From Legionellaceae bacterium (GTDB taxonomy: Bacteria > Pseudomonadota > Gammaproteobacteria > Legionellales > Legionellaceae), in contig JARGPP010000014.1 of the NCBI GenBank assembly GCA_029210085.1, forward strand, positions 1-41,853: DNA of 41,853 nucleotides, in the 5' to 3' direction. The position numbers and the translations under genes were made by a program. The notes beneath the pieces are model-generated. The model saw only the letters and a list, made by a program, of their open reading frames with translations, made no database searches and had not been told where the DNA came from. This document shows positions 17,914 through 26,318 of the stretch, piece by piece. Positions within the stretch are counted from its first letter, which is position 1, and every line of letters starts with the position of its first letter.

Positions 17914-18819
17914 ATGGGTGCTGGACATCAACATATTCCCACACATTCAAATAATGAACGGGTTGTTTTAATACCACTATTGCTGACGGGTGGCTACTTT
18001 GTTGTTGAAGCGGTGGGTGGTGTGCTGACAGGGAGCCTTGCTTTAATCTCAGATGCGGCGCATATGTTGACCGATGTGACCGCATTGCTCATTGCCTTTG
18101 TTGCAATAAAACTCAGCAAAAAACCTGCAGATGATTATAGAACTTTTGGCTATCATCGATTTGAAATTTTAGCGGCTGCATTGAATACCATTTTGTTATT
18201 GATAGTGGCTATCTATATTTTATATGAAGCATACCTTCGTATAAATCAACCGCCCGATATTCAGTCAATGGGGATGTTGTTGATTGCCTCAGTAGGGCTA
18301 TTGGTTAATATTATTTCAATGTGGCTGCTGAACCCAGGAAAAAATCATAATTTAAATTTAAAAGGCGCATACCTTGAGGTGTGGAGTGATGCGCTGGGCT
18401 CGGTAGGGGTTATTATTAGTGCATTGATGATTCAGTTTTTAGGATGGCACTGGGTTGATTCACTGATTGCGATTTTGATAGGATTATGGATTTTACCGAG
18501 AACCTGGGCTCTACTGAAAGCGAGCATGAATATTTTGCTGGAAGGTGTGCCTGATGGTATTGAATTAAAGCAATTAAAAAATTTAGTCTGTGCGCTTGAA
18601 GGGGTTCAAGATATTCATGAGTTGCATGTTTGGGCCATTTCTAGTCATAAGATTAGCTTAACAGCACATATTGTGATTGATAAAAAAATATCACATGAAG
18701 CACTCATTTTAGCCGTTAATTCATTATTAAAATCTGAATATAACATTGCTCATACAACGTTACAGGTTGAATATCAAACGTGTTTAGCTGATGAAAAAAA
18801 TTGTTATTTCAATCATTAA
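17914..18819 (+). CDS. Cation diffusion facilitator zinc exporter (CzcD/ZitB subfamily)
   Basis: A 301-residue, six-helix proton-coupled exporter of Zn2+ and related ions at the inner membrane. The N-terminal His-rich stretch (GHQHIPTH) is typical. The TM2 metal site is D47..H50xxxD54 (SDAAHMLTD). The TM5 site reads ExxxD (E155, D159 in YLEVWSDALGS) instead of HxxxD, a variant I recall from CzcD proteins. The C-terminal cytoplasmic domain (LEGVQDIHELHVWAISSHKISLTAHIV) is complete. A GGAG Shine-Dalgarno precedes the ATG. The GNAT gene follows 38 bases downstream with an almost identical upstream sequence (ATGGAGT.ATCAAT). Confidence 0.93.
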   Translation: MGAGHQHIPTHSNNERVVLIPLLLTGGYFVVEAVGGVLTGSLALISDAAHMLTDVTALLIAFVAIKLSKKPADDYRTFGYHRFEILAAALNTILLLIVAIYILYEAYLRINQPPDIQSMGMLLIASVGLLVNIISMWLLNPGKNHNLNLKGAYLEVWSDALGSVGVIISALMIQFLGWHWVDSLIAILIGLWILPRTWALLKASMNILLEGVPDGIELKQLKNLVCALEGVQDIHELHVWAISSHKISLTAHIVIDKKISHEALILAVNSLLKSEYNIAHTTLQVEYQTCLADEKNCYFNH

Positions 18820-18857
18820 ATTACGCTGATTTTATGAACAAATGGAGTTATCAATAG

Positions 18858-19331
18858 ATGATAAACGTGACATTATGCACAGAGTCGAATAAACAGATTA
18901 TTAGCGATTTGTGTCAGTTTTATTTTTATGATTTAGATACACATTCAAATTTAGCCACCATTGAGTACCAGCAGGGTCATTATGAAAAAATGGCTTATTT
19001 TGATAATTATTGGGAAGAAGAAAATCGCTTTCCTTATTTAATTAATCAAAATCAAGAGCCTGTTGGTTTTGCACTGATCCATGATATTACAGTGAACCCT
19101 AAAGCAAACTGGAAATTGGCAGAGTTTTTTGTCATGCGACCTTATCAGCGACAAGGTATAGGACAATTTTTTGTTGAGCAACTCTTTAAGATGCACCGGG
19201 GAATATGGGAAGTTTCGGTGCTTAAAGATAATGGGCCTGCGCTTCACTTTTGGGAGAAACAGCTTATCGGTAGTCAGCAGTTAACTCATGACCATTTTGA
19301 GCAGTATGTATTTTTTGAGATTTTAAAATAA
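18858..19331 (+). CDS. GNAT-family N-acetyltransferase
   Basis: A 157-residue single-domain GNAT protein. The acetyl-CoA-binding motif A is clear: WKLAEFFVMRPYQRQGIGQFFVEQLF (Q/RxxGxG/A at RQGIGQ), followed by WEVSVLKDNGPALHFWEKQL, which is motif B. The N-terminal half (QFYFYDLDTH...YFDNYWEEENRFPYLI) resembles small-molecule acetyltransferases and not ribosomal RimI types. The substrate is unknown. It is probably cotranscribed with the zinc exporter 38 bases upstream. It converges with the channel gene at 19340, 8 bases away. Confidence 0.9.
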   Translation: MINVTLCTESNKQIISDLCQFYFYDLDTHSNLATIEYQQGHYEKMAYFDNYWEEENRFPYLINQNQEPVGFALIHDITVNPKANWKLAEFFVMRPYQRQGIGQFFVEQLFKMHRGIWEVSVLKDNGPALHFWEKQLIGSQQLTHDHFEQYVFFEILK

Positions 19332-19334
19332 ATA

Positions 19335-19360
19335 AGCCCCTAGTAAGGGTTAATCTTTTT
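19335..19360 (+). terminator. Possible weak terminator after the GNAT gene
   Basis: AGCCC (19335-19339) can pair with GGGTT (19347-19351, one G-T pair), followed by AATC and five T residues. The stem is short, and it overlaps the end of the convergent channel gene. Confidence 0.35.
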
Positions 19361-20035
19361 ATTTTCTTTGAGTTCTTTTTTTAGCCACTTAGGAACAGTT
19401 AACTCCCAGTAAATTGCCGATGCGCGAAGTAAAAAGGTAAAAAACATGCAGGTAAGGCCTAATGAAATTTGGTATTTAGGCAGATAGACAAGTAGGCAAT
19501 AATAGATAGTGCAGCCTAAAAAAACAGGGATTGCATAGAGGTCTTTTCTCATGAGCAAATTGGGCTGTCCGGCTAGCACATCTCGTATAATGCCTCCACC
19601 AATCGCCGTAATTACGCCTAAAATAATAGGCCCAATGGGTAAGCAAAACCCAAGTTCCCAAACAAGGCGAGTGGTCACAATACCAAACAAAGCAGCACCT
19701 ATGGCATCTAAATATAAAAGCAGCGCATAAACAAAGCTTTTTCTAAAAAACGAAATAGAGACATAAGTCAGAATGCTTCCAAGTAATGCAATCCATATAT
19801 AAGATTGATTAATAGACCAGAAAATAGGGACATCTAAGATCAGGTCTCGTACTGTCCCACCTCCAATAGCCGTAATAATTCCTAAACAAAAAGCACCAAA
19901 CACATCAAGGTTACGGTCACTCACAGCCAAAACAGCCGTTGCTGCAAAAGCGAACGTTGCGACGGAGCCTAATGAGTAAGTAAATAATAAACTATGCATA
20001 GTTTTAGTTATAATATGAATTGAATCAGATGACAA
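19340..20035 (-). CDS. TRIC/UPF0126-family membrane channel (YicG/YadS-like)
   Basis: A 231-residue, seven-helix membrane protein with two inverted copies of the same three-helix unit. Each copy carries the family motif: AIGGGTVRDLIL near residue 57-68 and AIGGGIIRDVLAG near 143-155. Prokaryotic members are homologues of trimeric intracellular cation channels, and E. coli YicG is linked to glycine uptake. Which ion or solute passes here is not known. The start could also be the methionine 12 codons in (19999), since the first residues (MSSDSIHIITKT) are not membrane-like. The 72-base gap to the divergent gene at 20108 holds a promoter facing that gene. Confidence 0.93.
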   Translation of the reverse strand: MSSDSIHIITKTMHSLLFTYSLGSVATFAFAATAVLAVSDRNLDVFGAFCLGIITAIGGGTVRDLILDVPIFWSINQSYIWIALLGSILTYVSISFFRKSFVYALLLYLDAIGAALFGIVTTRLVWELGFCLPIGPIILGVITAIGGGIIRDVLAGQPNLLMRKDLYAIPVFLGCTIYYCLLVYLPKYQISLGLTCMFFTFLLRASAIYWELTVPKWLKKELKENKKINPY

Positions 20036-20052
20036 ATTTTTTGTCGTAAAGA

Positions 20053-20080
20053 TTGACTTAGTTACTATTGTTACTATAAT
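20053..20080 (+). promoter_or_regulatory. Near-consensus promoter of the coiled-coil gene
   Basis: TTGACT at 20053-20058, a 16-base spacer and a perfect TATAAT at 20075-20080. The spacer holds a direct repeat of GTTACTAT (20061 and 20070), which could be an activator or repressor site. The start codon lies 27 bases after the -10, so the leader is only about 20 bases. Confidence 0.7.
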
Positions 20081-20107
20081 GATCTTTTTGATTATTTAGA
20101 GATAATA

Positions 20108-21907
20108 GTGCCCATATTAAATAATAAAAAACCAACATCAGAAGTTATATCAACTGAACAAGCAATGCTGGATGAAAAAAAACGTGCTCATGATGCTTTC
20201 TTAGAGCAAGAACGCCAGATTAATGAGCGACATACATTGGATACACAAAAAAACCAGGAGCGTCTGGATATATTAAAAGATGACGCTAATTTAAAGTTCA
20301 AAAATGCACCTAAAATAAGTTGGACAGAATATCAAGCTGCTGAAAAACAACATGCACAAGATAAGCGACGAGCCGTTTTAAAGCATACTGAGACACAACA
20401 AGTGATTGATGAGGAGCATACGCAGCAATTAGCACATAACCGAACTGTTTATGCTGAAGCGATTCGACAAATAGAAAAAGATGCTGAAGCAAAACCTCCT
20501 GCTATAACGGCAGTCCATGCGAAAGAAGCAAAAGAAACATATAGAAAAGTACTCGATAATATCAGGCTTGTGCATGATGAAAGTAAGCGTTTTGTTTCGC
20601 AAATGTTTTATGAAGCATCTCAAAGTATCCACCGCGTGGCTGTAAAAGCAACGACTGATTTAGATACAGGATTACAGTTGCCCTCTTTACTCAGACAAAA
20701 AGAGAGCTATGATATGGCTGCGACTAAGATAGGCCTTGCGGGAATAGCATCAGATTTATTAACGTATATGGGGGCAGATGAAGGGTATGATTTTGTTCAG
20801 CCTCTGCTTAACTATACGGATTTAAGAATAGCATTAGAAAACACAAACCGAACGACTGAATATTCTGCTTTGAAATCATTTTTTTATGGTCATGCGGACC
20901 AAGATGTGCGACATGCTGCTCAAAATCTTAATGTTTTCGATGGCCAAGCATTCTTAAAAGCAGTTCATTCCAGCATAGCATCCGTTCATGGTTTTAAAGA
21001 GCATTTAATTCAAACAATTGCCAGATATAATCAAACGCTTGCACGTGATCATGGCTTGGAAAGTATTAAACTGAGTAAAAAGCATTTATCTCACTCTATG
21101 GGTTCGGAGCTGTGTACGTTTGATGAAACACCTTGGCATCGAGCAAAAAAAGAAAATATGCGGCTTTCATCCCAAATTGGTGCGCTTTATCGTCAAGAAC
21201 ACGCGGAACTAAAAGCAGCATATGAGCAAGCAGTTAGAGCTGTAGAACATGCGTATAGACCGACATGTGAATCAGTAGAAGGTATTTATAATCAAGTCAT
21301 AGCCGGGCAAAGTGATTTACCTATCACGTTTGATGAAGCGCTGTTTCAGTTGATTGTATCTGAATATACAGAAGTTACATCAGAAATAAGGGCACGTTAC
21401 GATGCCATGAATGTTCAGTTAAAGGTGGCGTGTGAAGCAGTTATCCAAGTGGCTAATTCTGAATATGAAGCACTGTCTCTAACTCAGTCACAGAACAGTC
21501 AGCAAATAATAGCTAACAAACAAGCAAAAACTGCGGAAACCTGCAATAGCTCTTTCGACGATGATGATGATGAATTAGAATTGTTGCAGGGTGAGCTGAT
21601 TGAAGGTCCTAGCAGTTCTCCGCTACAAGATGCTAAAAAAGCATCAGTTGAGCCTACTTCAAGATTACACTTTGATGCTAACGGTGGTTTTTTAGGGTAC
21701 GGTTTGTTTGGTAAAGGATCTGATCGTAACTTGGATCTGTCAAATCAAAAGATTTTGTCAACGCTTGAAAAAGATTATGGAAATAGTAAAGGATTTAGTA
21801 GTCATAGCGTTTCTGCTAAGACAGTTTTGGTTAAACACAATGCAGATGATGAAGATGATGAAGATGATGAAGAGATTTGCAATATTATGAGTAAGGCCAA
21901 CATATAA
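20108..21907 (+). CDS. Coiled-coil protein with acidic tail; unrecognised, candidate effector
   Basis: A 599-residue protein of no recognised family. Residues about 15-150 are a charged coiled coil (EKKRAHDAFLEQERQINERH, EAIRQIEKDAEAK). The middle (160-470) is helical. The C-terminal 110 residues are low complexity, with DDDDDELELLQ near 480 and DDEDDEDDEE near 582-591. There is no signal peptide or membrane helix. It begins with a GTG at 20108, close behind a near-consensus promoter; an ATG at 20165 is the next in-frame choice. Coiled coils with acidic tails are common in secreted effectors, but this could also be an internal structural protein. The dus gene follows 11 bases later. Confidence 0.8.
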   Translation: MPILNNKKPTSEVISTEQAMLDEKKRAHDAFLEQERQINERHTLDTQKNQERLDILKDDANLKFKNAPKISWTEYQAAEKQHAQDKRRAVLKHTETQQVIDEEHTQQLAHNRTVYAEAIRQIEKDAEAKPPAITAVHAKEAKETYRKVLDNIRLVHDESKRFVSQMFYEASQSIHRVAVKATTDLDTGLQLPSLLRQKESYDMAATKIGLAGIASDLLTYMGADEGYDFVQPLLNYTDLRIALENTNRTTEYSALKSFFYGHADQDVRHAAQNLNVFDGQAFLKAVHSSIASVHGFKEHLIQTIARYNQTLARDHGLESIKLSKKHLSHSMGSELCTFDETPWHRAKKENMRLSSQIGALYRQEHAELKAAYEQAVRAVEHAYRPTCESVEGIYNQVIAGQSDLPITFDEALFQLIVSEYTEVTSEIRARYDAMNVQLKVACEAVIQVANSEYEALSLTQSQNSQQIIANKQAKTAETCNSSFDDDDDELELLQGELIEGPSSSPLQDAKKASVEPTSRLHFDANGGFLGYGLFGKGSDRNLDLSNQKILSTLEKDYGNSKGFSSHSVSAKTVLVKHNADDEDDEDDEEICNIMSKANI

Positions 21908-21918
21908 AGAATGATTTT

Positions 21919-22896
21919 ATGAGGAACAGGGATGTTTTAGATCGAGTTCATACACCTTTTCAGATAGGTGCGCTGACATTACCTCACCGATTGATTCAAG
22001 CACCGCTAGCAGGGATTAGTTGCGCACCTTTTCGTGCCTTATTTGCAGCCTATACAAAGCCTGCTTATGCCGTGACTGAAATGGTTTCAGCACATTCAAT
22101 ATTACAGCATCAACGTTTGCATAAACGGTATTTATCACATTCAAGCCAAGAAGGGCTTTGGTGTATCCAGTTATCAGGAAACGATGCGACATTAATGCAT
22201 CAAGCAACTGAAATTGCTGCGTGTTATCAACCTGATTTAATCGATTTAAATTGTGGCTGTCCTAAGCCTAAAATTCGTGCAAAAGGGTGTGGTTCTGCTT
22301 TAATGAGTGATAGCAGCCAGCTGCAAGCGGTTGTGAGTGCAATGAGACGAGCAACCTCACTGCCTTTAACTGTAAAAATAAGAGTGGCAGGACATACAAA
22401 CGATGAAACATATTTAGAAGCAGCAACGATAATAGAGGCTTGTGGTGCAGATGCTATTATTGTTCATGGACGTCATTATTCAGAAAACTATGATGTGGCT
22501 GCTAACTATGAGCAAATTAAACGCGTGGTTAACCGCGTTAAAATTCCAGTGATTGTTAATGGTGATGTGTGTGATGCGTTGAGTATGCAGCAATCGCTTG
22601 ATGAATCAGGAGCCACTGCTGTAATGGTTGGGCGTGCAAGTATCGGTAAGCCATGGTTGTTTTATCAATTACTCGGAAGTGAAATTATCCCTACAGCGAC
22701 TGAAGTTTTGGACTTATTTCAGACGCATATTAATCAATTGGCTGTGTTAGAAGCCAGTGAGCAAGTAGCATTGCTTCAAGCCAGGCGGTTCTTAAAATGG
22801 TATTTTCCTGATTTAAATGGTAATCAACTCACGCTTTGCTATAAAATTCAGAACTTAAAATTATTGTATGACACATTAGCGAGTAATTATGACTAA
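21919..22896 (+). CDS. tRNA-dihydrouridine synthase family protein
   Basis: FMN-dependent reductase that makes dihydrouridine in tRNA. The 325-residue protein starts its barrel with QAPLAGISCAPFRAL, carries the catalytic cysteine Cys114 in DLNCGCPKPKIRAKGCGSALM, the phosphate-binding stretch LPLTVKIRVAGH, HGRHYSENYD, and VIVNGDV...GATAVMVGRASIGKPWLF. It resembles DusB/DusC more than DusA, but the exact subfamily cannot be set by eye. Its 3' end overlaps the S1-domain gene by 8 bases, a sign of coupled translation. It may be cotranscribed with the coiled-coil gene upstream. Confidence 0.92.
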   Translation: MRNRDVLDRVHTPFQIGALTLPHRLIQAPLAGISCAPFRALFAAYTKPAYAVTEMVSAHSILQHQRLHKRYLSHSSQEGLWCIQLSGNDATLMHQATEIAACYQPDLIDLNCGCPKPKIRAKGCGSALMSDSSQLQAVVSAMRRATSLPLTVKIRVAGHTNDETYLEAATIIEACGADAIIVHGRHYSENYDVAANYEQIKRVVNRVKIPVIVNGDVCDALSMQQSLDESGATAVMVGRASIGKPWLFYQLLGSEIIPTATEVLDLFQTHINQLAVLEASEQVALLQARRFLKWYFPDLNGNQLTLCYKIQNLKLLYDTLASNYD

Positions 22897-23728
22897 AATT
22901 GGACGATTTAATCCGTTAAGAGTAGTTAAAGTAGTTGAATTTGGTGTTTATCTTGATGGAGATGATTTAGGCGAGATTTTACTGCCCAATAAAGTCGTTC
23001 CTGAAGGCACTCAATTGAATGATGTTTTAGATGTATTTGTTTATTTTGACTCTGAGGATAGAGTAATTGCAACCACTAAACGTCCTCGTGCTGAACTGGG
23101 CCATTGTGCTTTTTTAAAAGTAATTGATATAAACCATGTAGGCGCATTTCTTGACTGGGGCTTAGATAAAGATTTATTGGTGCCAAAGCCCGAACAGCTT
23201 CGCCCGATGGAGAAAGATAAGTCGTATTTGGTATATTTAAAACAAGATCATGAAGGGCGTATTTTAGCGAGCTCTAAGCTGGAGTATTTTTTAGATAAAA
23301 CACCATCTCACTTTAAGCTTGGGGATGAAGTGGACTTACTCATTGCTGAAACCACTGATTTAGGCCATAAAGTGATTATTAATCATCGGCATTGGGGGTT
23401 AATATATGCGAGTGAGGTTTTCCAAAATTTGCGGTATGGACAAAAAACAAAAGGATATATTAAAACCATACGGGATGATGGGAAAATTGATGTGACTTTA
23501 AGGCAAATAGGAAAACAAGGTGCTGATGGACTAGGACAGCGTGTATTGGCCAAACTTGCTGAGCAGGGTGGTTTTTTGGCTTTACATGACAAGAGTTCGC
23601 CGGTTGATATTCAACGCGTATTGGGTGAAAGTAAAAAGAGCTTTAAGAATGCCATAGGTCAGCTGTATAAGCAGCAAAAGATTGATATCGAAGCAAATGG
23701 TATTCGTTTGAAAGATGAGAAACATTAA
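22889..23728 (+). CDS. S1-domain RNA-binding protein, CvfB/YitL family
   Basis: A 279-residue protein with tandem S1-like OB folds (about 1-60, 65-130, 145-210) followed by a winged-helix end (IGQLYKQQKIDIEANGIRL). The pattern GRFNPLRVVKVVEFGVYLDGDD...EILLPNKVVPEG and GAFLDWGLDKDLLVPKPEQ is typical of CvfB/YitL. In Staphylococcus CvfB binds RNA and affects virulence-gene expression; the role in proteobacteria is poorly known. It overlaps dus by 8 bases, so an RNA-modifying and an RNA-binding protein are made together. The 288 bases after it contain no gene I can support. Confidence 0.92.
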   Translation: MTKIGRFNPLRVVKVVEFGVYLDGDDLGEILLPNKVVPEGTQLNDVLDVFVYFDSEDRVIATTKRPRAELGHCAFLKVIDINHVGAFLDWGLDKDLLVPKPEQLRPMEKDKSYLVYLKQDHEGRILASSKLEYFLDKTPSHFKLGDEVDLLIAETTDLGHKVIINHRHWGLIYASEVFQNLRYGQKTKGYIKTIRDDGKIDVTLRQIGKQGADGLGQRVLAKLAEQGGFLALHDKSSPVDIQRVLGESKKSFKNAIGQLYKQQKIDIEANGIRLKDEKH

Positions 23729-24016
23729 AAATATAATATGTTTGATATCCGATTGCATCAGGACCTCGTCGATTGATGTACTGAGAGCGTGTTTTAAGTG
23801 GAATGAATGAGGGGTATGATTTACTTGCCTGATCATTTGGCCTGACTGATTCGAGCCACCTCCAGTGATTCTAGGATAGACACAACTGTGCCCATTAGAA
23901 GTTAGATTTTGCTGGGTATTAAGGTGCAAAAACAACTTGCGTCCTACCTACTTATGTTATAAAACATGGGTCTTTAATAGGCCCGTATTTTTTTGCAAGG
24001 GAGCGCAAAACCACAC

Positions 24017-24757
24017 ATGAAGCATTTTCCTTTTTTACCTACTATTTTTTCATTATGGGTAGCAGTTATTCAGCCCGTAACAGCAACCACTGTTCCTTTG
24101 TTTGTAAGCGTTGATGCGACAACACTGTTTGCGCGCCTTGGTACAACAGAGCAAGTGAATCTTATGAGTAACTTGGTTAATACGTATGTTCCAGAAAAAA
24201 AATGGGATAATAAAACAACGGTAATGTTTGGAGTGGGCGCAACAACCTATGAAAAAAATAAGCTATTATTGAATACCGGTGCGCGTTATTTTTCCACAAC
24301 ATCCTTTTTATTCAATGGCAATGTATGGCAGCTTGGTAACCCAAACTTTAATAACTTGTCGTATCGTTATCGTGTCAAGAGTGATGTGATTCTGATAGAA
24401 AACGCGATTTCATATACACAACATCTTATACAGCCTAGTTTTATTGTAGGCCTGGGGTATGCAAATAATACGGCAAGTCATTATCAAGTAACACCATTGT
24501 ATGCGCATGCAACACCTGCATTACAAACGTTTAGCAGCAAGAGCACATCACAGTTTGCTTATGAAGTGGGTGTTGGGTTGGATTATTTGTTATTGAAACC
24601 TGCAGTTCTTGAACTGGCCTATCGTTTTGTGGGTGCGGGCAAAGGGTATTTAGGATATTCATCCATACAAAATACAACGGTGCGTTTATCAACAGGCAAT
24701 ATTAATTATCAAACCATTAGCTTAGGGATTAGGCTTTATTATGATCATACGTATTAA
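24017..24757 (+). CDS. Outer-membrane beta-barrel protein, paralogue 2
   Basis: A 246-residue protein. The ATG at 24017 is preferred because it begins a signal peptide (MKHFPFLPTIFSLWVAVIQPVTA, then TTVP); an in-frame TTG at 23993 adds eight unlikely residues. The mature protein shows alternating beta strands. It shares the C-terminal pattern of the barrel at 15084 (SQFAYEVGVGLDYL...LELAYRFVGAG). The last residues (QTISLGIRLYYDHTY) end in an aromatic residue, as outer-membrane barrels often do. An AGGGAG stretch lies about 13 bases upstream. It stands alone between the S1-domain gene and the helicase. Function is unknown. Confidence 0.78.
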   Translation: MKHFPFLPTIFSLWVAVIQPVTATTVPLFVSVDATTLFARLGTTEQVNLMSNLVNTYVPEKKWDNKTTVMFGVGATTYEKNKLLLNTGARYFSTTSFLFNGNVWQLGNPNFNNLSYRYRVKSDVILIENAISYTQHLIQPSFIVGLGYANNTASHYQVTPLYAHATPALQTFSSKSTSQFAYEVGVGLDYLLLKPAVLELAYRFVGAGKGYLGYSSIQNTTVRLSTGNINYQTISLGIRLYYDHTY

Positions 24758-24930
24758 GCCGCTGACTTTTTTCTCCGCCTACTTGGCCTGATTTGTTCAA
24801 ATTTAAGACGAGGCCTCTAGCCCAAGCTTTGAAAAGCTGAATCATGAAGCATGCGAATGCAGCATTTACCGTTCATAGTCTATGGTACTTGATTATTATA
24901 TTGTTCATGAGATATCTAACGGTGCAAAAC

Positions 24931-24960
24931 AAATTACAATATGTTAAAATATTGTAATTT
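24931..24960. promoter_or_regulatory. Perfect inverted repeat in the leader of the rhlE-type gene
   Basis: AAATTACAATAT (24931-24942) and ATATTGTAATTT (24949-24960) form a perfect 12-bp dyad around GTTAAA, ending 16 bases before the ATG at 24977. There is no T-run, so it is not a terminator. As DNA it could be an operator. As RNA the AU-rich hairpin would sit beside the ribosome site and could sense temperature or the helicase itself. Confidence 0.6.
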
Positions 24961-24976
24961 AAATGGTTGTATTTAT

Positions 24977-26203
24977 ATGAAATTTACTGATTTTAAGCTC
25001 GGCAAGCCCATTTTAGATGCTATAGGATATAGCACCCCGTCACCCATCCAAATTAAGGCAATTCCTAAAGTGTTAGCTGGGCATGACTTAATGGCTGCTG
25101 CACAAACTGGAACGGGTAAAACAGCGGGTTTTGCGCTACCTATTTTGGAAAAATTACATCAAGGACGTGGTGCATCTGGTAATCAAGTGCGCGCTTTGAT
25201 ATTAACGCCTACAAGAGAGTTGGCAGCACAAGTTGCTGAGAGCTTTAAAACATATGGTAAACACACCCATCTAAAATCAGGGGTTGTGTTTGGTGGTGTT
25301 AAGATTAATCCTCAAATGATGAAGCTTCGGGGTGGGATGGATGTGTTGGTCGCAACACCGGGTCGGTTGCTTGATTTATATGGTCAAAATGCTATTAAAT
25401 TTAATCAGTTAGAAATTTTAGTGTTAGATGAAGCCGATAGAATGCTCGACATGGGCTTTATTCATGATATTAAAAAAATCATAAGCGTTTTGCCCGAAAA
25501 GCGTCAAACATTACTGTTCTCAGCAACCTTTTCAAATGAGATTAAAATACTGGCTAAAAATTTATTAAAGTCACCTGTGGAAATTTCAGCAACGCCTCAA
25601 AATACAGCAGCAGTTACCGTAAAGCAGATAGTGCATCCAGTCGATAAGAAAAGAAAGAAAGCACTTTTAATTCATTTGATGCAAACGCACCAATGGCAGC
25701 AAGTACTCATTTTTTCAAAAACAAAGCATGGCGCCAATCGTTTAACAGAGCAATTACAAGAAGCTGGATTTAAAGCACTCGCGATTCATGGCAATAAAAG
25801 CCAGGGAGCACGAACAAAAGCTTTAGCGCATTTTAAATCGGGCGAAATCGATATTTTAGTCGCAACTGATATTGCAGCGCGAGGGTTAGACATAGAAGCG
25901 CTTCCGCAAGTGGTTAACTTTGATTTGCCACAAGTGGCCGAAGATTATGTGCATCGTATTGGGCGAACCGGGCGTGCAGGTAAAGCGGGTGAAGCGTTTT
26001 CATTGGTGTCAGCAGATGAAGCCGGTGTTTTGTTTGAGATTGAGCATTTAATCAATAAAAAATTATTACGAGAAGCCATATCAGGGTTTGAACCACAGCA
26101 TGATTTGCCGTTAACAAAGCCTAAGAAATCATCAAAACCTAAAATAAATCAACCCCAAAGAAACACCAGGAAGCCCTTTAAGCGTAGAGTAAAAGAAAGT
26201 TAA
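24977..26203 (+). CDS. rhlE: DEAD-box ATP-dependent RNA helicase, RhlE-like
   Basis: A 408-residue DEAD-box helicase that unwinds short RNA duplexes in ribosome assembly and RNA decay. Motifs in order: Q motif with F6 and PSPIQ (21-25), AQTGTGKT (42-49), PTREL (78-82), GG and TPGR (127-130), DEAD (151-154), SAT (182-184), then ARGLD and [10 protein letters not shown] in the second RecA fold. The basic tail ([12 protein letters not shown]...[10 protein letters not shown]) is typical of RhlE. The ATG at 24977 is chosen because MKFTDFKLG is the family start; an upstream ATG at 24941 falls inside the leader hairpin. RhlE, SrmB and DbpA-type members are hard to separate by eye. Confidence 0.93.
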   Translation: MKFTDFKLGKPILDAIGYSTPSPIQIKAIPKVLAGHDLMAAAQTGTGKTAGFALPILEKLHQGRGASGNQVRALILTPTRELAAQVAESFKTYGKHTHLKSGVVFGGVKINPQMMKLRGGMDVLVATPGRLLDLYGQNAIKFNQLEILVLDEADRMLDMGFIHDIKKIISVLPEKRQTLLFSATFSNEIKILAKNLLKSPVEISATPQNTAAVTVKQIVHPVDKKRKKALLIHLMQTHQWQQVLIFSKTKHGANRLTEQLQEAGFKALAIHGNKSQGARTKALAHFKSGEIDILVATDIAARGLDIEALPQVVNFDLPQVAEDYVHRIGRTGRAGKAGEAFSLVSADEAGVLFEIEHLINKKLLREAISGFEPQHDLPLTKPKKSSKPKINQPQRNTRKPFKRRVKES

Positions 26204-26244
26204 TTAAATTTAACTTAGTATGGAACATATTTGACTTATTTGGG

Positions 26245-26265
26245 CATAAGTTACTTGAACTTATG
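26245..26265. repeat. Inverted repeat between the helicase and the next gene
   Basis: CATAAGTT (26245-26252) and AACTTATG (26258-26265) form a perfect 8-bp dyad with a 5-base spacer. It lies 42 bases after the helicase stop and 54 before the next ATG. It lacks a clear T-run, so an operator is as likely as a terminator. Confidence 0.4.
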
Positions 26266-26318
26266 TTAAGAAACAGTTAAGGTGGATTTGTTTTTTAGAT
26301 TTCAAGGGGTAAATAGAA

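Noticed and set aside
17914-18819. Loss of the second zinc-site histidine (ExxxD instead of HxxxD) in the CDF transporter as a novel change
   Set aside because: I recall the YLEVWSD form in other CzcD proteins, so it is probably a known variant and not a defect.
23582-23935. Reverse-strand frame of 117 codons with a stretch (TPHSFHLKHALSTSIDE) faintly like a tyrosine-recombinase box
   Set aside because: The similarity is short, the expected HxxR and tyrosine are not in order, and half the frame is antisense to the S1-domain gene. It may be an integrase relic, but the sequence does not support it well enough.
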